Shown: one piece after another, positions 22,501-28,500 of the stretch | Layout of the letters: each line of letters begins with the position of its first letter | How positions within the stretch are numbered: position 1 is the stretch's first letter | Assembly: GCA_037447655.1 (NCBI GenBank) | Contig: JBBHKE010000312.1 | Coordinates: 38,437-73,453 of the forward strand | Reading direction: 5' to 3' | DNA: 35,017 nt | Source: Zygnema cylindricum | Taxonomy: Eukaryota > Streptophyta > Zygnematophyceae > Zygnematales > Zygnemataceae | The notes under the pieces: generated by a model | The model's input: only the letters and a program-made list of their open reading frames with translations | What the model was told of the DNA's origin: nothing | Databases searched by the model: none | Translations under genes and position numbers: made by a program

Positions 22501-25500
22501 CAAAAAATTGATAATCGCATTTACTCTTTAATACCATTCGCGAAATGAATATAAAGGTGGACTACAATAGAGTGCACACAACTCCATTCTATGTCTCGTT
22601 CAAAGCAATTGTGCAATGCTTTTTTTCGTCTTTTTGATAAGGACACTTTACAGTGTTCCTAACCTGGTGCTTTGCTTCGTAATATCCTTCATGGGAACTA
22701 ATGTATTCCTTTTCTAGAGTATCCAAGACTATGTATTGTTTTATGCAGTTAATGTGGATGTTACCAGGACTTTTTATGGTCATGGAAACAGCGTCAATTC
22801 ACACTACTTCATGGACCACATTTTTCAAAAGAGATTACTCCTGTAAAATTCAAATTCTACGTATCGCAGACTCGAGTATGATATTGGACTGTCCACGATA
22901 AAGTGGTAAAGCAATGTGTACTGATACTCCTTCATTTATTTTTGTATCTGCTGAAGCCATGGGGAGGGATAGACGATGGAGGAGAACAATCTCAATTCTA
23001 CACTCTTTGGGACACTGATGGAAGTATTATTGGAGCTCCAGGATATGTGGTTGCTAACAATACTGCAATTTTGCCCCCAAAGAAAAACAACTGTACCTTT
23101 ATCCCAAAATGGAATGCATACGGTTGTATAAATAGTTGCTATCGAACAATTCGAGTTAATTACATCGAACCTCGATTCAAATCTTCATCGGATGCAAACG
23201 TTAGGGGTAATTACAGGTGAGTGTATAGAGACCATCTCAGCCATGAAAAAAGAAAAAAAAGAAGCGAAGGGTCAAGAAAATAATCACTATTCACTTTCAA
23301 CTCCTGCCAATCACTATATAGTGTGTCCACACTTTATTGGAACACGCAAGAGTTTGTACACTCCATAAATTACCTGATGAACTCACGTGATAGGACGGGC
23401 CTATAAAAAATAAGTTTGGAAAAATGATAGATTTTGAATCTATTCTATTTTTGATTACCAGCGCAGTACACTGCACATCGGTAAATTAACTACACTAAAT
23501 TATGCTCTGCAACGTGGATCATTATGGGTCACTTAACTAATTAGTGTTAGTAACACTAATTTATGATTTTGGTTCGAAAAAACACTACCCGCAATTAAAG
23601 TGATTAACTCTAATTGCGATGGGAATTGTAGTATTCTATAATTTCATTTGACGTGTTTTTCTGGTGATCAAAAATTTGCAGAGAAAAATGAAATATAATT
23701 AGGACTATAAACGCATTTTTAGATCTGAGATATTTTCTATGAAGGAGTGAGAAATGCATTGGAAGAAGCTGTTTTTGTGTCTATTACAGGACTTCAATCC
23801 ACTTACTAAAACAAAAACAAAAAACTGCTGTGCTTGCCTTCCTTCTGCAGCTATTTGCAGGTGACACGTGTCGAGGATGGACAGGTCATAACCCTAGCTG
23901 GAAACGTTCGAAACGTAAATAACGATTCTCTTGGAGATGGATTCCGAATTTTTAGCATGACTTTACTCGCTGGAATGACTTACCGAATTGCGATTATTCC
24001 ATCTATGGAAACACCTAACTTTTTCCCTTCAAATGTTACATTATCATACATGGATTACGAAGGATGTGGAAACGGATTGACCGTACAAATGATGTCACAA
24101 GCAAACAAGTTCTGGAAAATAGTAAAAAATCCTGATTCTGTTTTTTTCAAGTAAGTTGGCAAGTTTCGGTTCTAAAATTTTAAATGTATTCGGAAAGCCT
24201 TTATCACTATTTTACTACTGCTTTTCTGACGCTTTTTCCTATTTTTAGGGTTGACAAGTTTTAAAACTGCATTTGCAGGAAATGTCAAGGCACAGAGGTA
24301 CTCTCAGCCAATATGTCGTACGCTACTTATTCCTATCCGTGCGTCAACAAAACCGCATGGATGGCGATTAAGTTCGGACCTATTTTTTACGAAAACGTTT
24401 TGCTTACGTCAACTTCCGGCTCTACGGCCTGCAAGCTTACAAGGTGATTTGTGCTTCTCCTGCCAAAATGGGAAATCGATAATGGGAATTTATCCGCGCG
24501 CCAAAAAGCACAATCGGACGGTCAGGATCGCGTCCGCAAAGTATGAATTCTGAAACACTCACATTTGAAACATTTAGGGGAAATTAGTCAAATTACACAC
24601 CCTTTTGAGAGCAAATCGTACAATTCGTACAATTGTTGGGCTAAATTTACGTACGGTTTCCGCAGAAACTGTCCAATTTACCCTCAACGTTAGGGCAAAT
24701 TTCGTCAATGTAATTACTGCAATTGGTCGCACGTTTTCCAAATGTTAGCGCATTAAACCTATAATTTGAAAACCTAATTGAAGTCGTCGAATCGTACGGA
24801 GTTTTGTGTTGAATTTGTACTTTTTCTGGACGTTTGAAAGTACAAATACAACATGCAAGACCGTAGAGCGATGAACAAAATGTGCGAAATTCCGTGCGAG
24901 ACTTTGACCGGCCTTCAAATGTCACATCTTATTGTTTTTCAATTTTGAATGACTCGCAACTTCTCTTCCAGGTCAATTGAGAGTCGAAGAAATGGTTGAA
25001 ATCTAGAAAAGATCCACTGTTAAGTTATTTTGCCTCTCCTTTGTTTGGTTATTCCTGTGCAAAGCTCACACAGGAGCTTAGTTTTTGCTAGATTGGTTAA
25101 TACTGTGGATTTTGTTCACATTTTGTGTTTGCATGTCATCGGTTTGGCAATTGCAGCCAATGTAGTACAATATGGTATGGAAGCAGTAGATGGTTGTACG
25201 ACGCATCTGGCTTGGAAAGAAGACCAGATTTTTATAATCCTCAAGGATCGACCGTTGGATGGAATCTAGGAGCTGCTCCCCTGGCTTACAACTGTGAGAA
25301 ATCTGATCTTTTCAACTTGCAATTTCTGTCAGGCTTCCAACTTAAGCTTTTAAAAAATAGGAGTATGGAAGCTAAGCTTATAAGAGAAATGGAGGCTAAC
25401 ATTACTTGTGACAGTACGCATCGTGACCTCAATGGTATGACAGGTCATTGTTTCTGTTAAAAATGGTTATTTTTGTGCTTAAAATTGTTGGGATGCGTGG

Positions 25501-28500
25501 GTTTTTTGCTAAGAATTTACTTTCTGGTTCTACAAATTCCTTCTCATGACCCAATGTGGCCTATAAGTACTCTTTTTTTTCTGTTTCTTTTGCTAAATGT
25601 TTCTTACTGCTTGCAGGGGATGACTCTGAATACAAAACTCTTTTACCTGCACCTTCTGCTTTGCTGAAAACTTACTACTTTCGACAAAAATTCAGTTTAA
25701 CAAATACAATTTGCTACAGTTCATTATTATTGGAGATCATTGTACAGGACGGCGTTGTCGTTTATCTTAACAATCAAGAAATTCTCCGTTCAAATATGCC
25801 TACCGGTTTGATCTCAAATGCAACAGAGGTAAATTGAAAAACTGAGTGTCATCAACGTCCAGTTTTGTTTGAATTGTTGCAGCCAAGGACCCTTCAGAAA
25901 AAAATGGCCCAGACATCGTTCGAGACTATTTGCATTTGATTTTCAATTGAGTTCCCTTTTAGAAAGTTTATGTTGTCATTCCTGTGTCGAAAAATAGATT
26001 TCTATGAGGAATCTCATCCTATTTTAAATTTTTTGAGCTTCGCTCCAGGCGCTGGAAACAATTGACCTGTCTTCTGCTCGGAAGTCTTTTACCGTCCCTC
26101 TTCCTGGCCCAAAAAGCTCCTATTATTTGGTGGAAGGAGTCAACTTTATCGCTGTAGAACAACATGTTGCGTATGAAGACACTTGGCAAACAGCTTTTGA
26201 CATGCGGATTTCTTTAATTCGCACGTAAGTACCTCCCCTTTATATTATTTGACTTCTTATGTATCTATACTTTTTTCATGGGAGCTTAGTTTGGAAACTT
26301 GCAAGATTCTTTTGTCTAAATTGGTGATTCAGGTAACATTGCTCACAAAAAGAAGAACTGTGAGATTGAATCACATGCTTGCTTTACGGTATGTCTTCAA
26401 GGTAGGCTGTTTCTTTTTCAAATTTTTAGATATGTTCGAGTCCATGAGGTTCAAAACTTGGCTGATAGGGTTTCTTGACAGAAGTATTTTTCGGATAAAA
26501 GTCAAGATCTTTTGAAATATGATGACATTTTATGGAAAGATGGTTTATTCTGCAACAGACAAGATAACTGTACAGGCGCTTTCATCTCTCCTGAAATTTG
26601 TGATGGTGTTGATAACAACAATAATGGTAAGTTTAAATTTCTTGTGTGGATTCAGTTCATCGTTTGCTTTTCCAATCGTTATCCATTATTTAGATGTAAT
26701 AAGATTGTGAAGCTGAATGTAACTGACTGACTGACTGACGCTTTTGTAAATCTAAACTGCATTTAAGACCATAAACTTTTAAGGAATGACTCGATGAAAT
26801 CAGTCCTTTACTCATGAAATGAGTAAACATAACTCAAAAAAGTTATCTTTGCTTTCTGAAAATCACGACTCAATTCAACAATGTTTGACGGAGGAATAAA
26901 CGTCTTGTTTGACTAACTGATTCTGAAAAAAAGTTGCGGTCTTAGAGTTATTTTCCTTTTTATCCTTTCCTTTTCTTTTTCTTTGTTCCTTCTTTTTCTT
27001 TCTTTTTGTTCTTTTTCTTTCTTTTTTTCTTTTCTTTTAGTGCTCTTTGGTTTTTCTTTTTAAACTTTGCGGTAACGTCTTTTTTTTTGCAGGGAAAATT
27101 GATGAGGCGGCCAATGGACAGCCTCTCACTCGGACATGCAAAACAGCATGTGGGACAGGAATAGAAACTTGTATTAAAGGAATTTTTCAACGATGTACCG
27201 CTCCACCTGCCAATCCAGAGATGTAAGTCAAATGAAATGATTTCTTTAGGATAGGGTTCTGTCATTGTACTAGGTCCTATGAGGTAAAAGCTTAAGGTTT
27301 AGGGTTTATCTGCTGAATGCTACAAAAACAAAATTACATGGTGTTAATATGACAGCAATGTGAAATCGTGAGAACTTAAGTGACAGCTTCACTGTGGAAT
27401 GTTTTCATGCTTTGAAAACTTCAAAACTTTCTGTTAATATTTCCATTTTGGTAATTAGATTAACTGTCAGACGGCAGAATTATTAAGAAAATTTCGAGGT
27501 AAAAGGTTACTTCTGACAAGAGCGATATATTACTTCAAGATTCACATTCTCCGTAAAGGGATTTTCTTTGCAGATGCAATGGGGTCGATGATAACTGCGA
27601 TGGGCTTATCGATAACGGACGACGAACACTAAATTGTGTCGGGGGACGAGTTTGTTTAAATGGAACATGTCTTCTCATGAGAAACGCCACAGTTCCAGTT
27701 CAGTTATGGCCAAAGAACGTGACAGGATGGTCTTATTATGATAAAGGTGGAAATCTGGATTCTATCAATCCTAACTGGCGAAATGGGTGAGTTCTGAGTA
27801 TCCCTCTTGCCCTCCCTCACTCTCGCCCTCCCTCCCTTCCTCCCTCTCCCTTTCCCCCCTTTATTTCTCCCTCCTTCCCCTACCTTCCTTCCTCCCTCTC
27901 TCCCTCCCTCCCTCGCTCAGCCCCTCTCTCTTTTCCTCCCTCCCCCTATCCCCCTCCCTCTCTGCCTCCCCCTCCCTCTCCCTCTCTCATTATTCAAGTT
28001 CCATGCTTCTGTCTTGTCTGTTAAAGTGTCTCTGGTGACTGAAGCTAATTGACATTTTTAAAAATTTGTCGAAAATTCGGTTGAGATTGTGAACATGGTC
28101 CACTGTCAAGTACTCCGATGACTTAAAATCTACCCTTTTTCTTAAAATCTTGTCATTATTTGTCAATAAGTTGATACATCACACTAAAGTAGACATTTCC
28201 GACTCCCGAGTGTTATTTTTTGCCCGAAACATCACATTTAGTCATTTACTTTCTCAGATTTCACACTTGCCTCACTCAAAATTCTCAATCAAAAAATATG
28301 ACATATCTGACTAAGTAAACTAAATTTAATGTTGAACCTTTTAATCAAAAATATCACAATATAAAGTTGACATTTCCTTTAAAGTTGACGTTGTTAGCAA
28401 TTCTGGCATCTCCAGGACCAAAACCGATACATGGAAAAAAGGACAAGGACCTCTGGGATTTAATTATATTCCCAGTCAACAGAAATGGGACAAGTTTGGA

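Noticed and set aside
22749-22911. Alternative frames of exon 16 starting at the AG near 22748
   Set aside because: One frame gives a Met-rich unlikely protein and ends in a stop with no donor in phase; another stops early. The frame starting at 22768 keeps phase 0 at both ends and reads as good protein.
27787-28052. Two overlapping 80-codon Ser/Leu/Pro frames
   Set aside because: They are translations of the CCCTCC tract inside intron 26.
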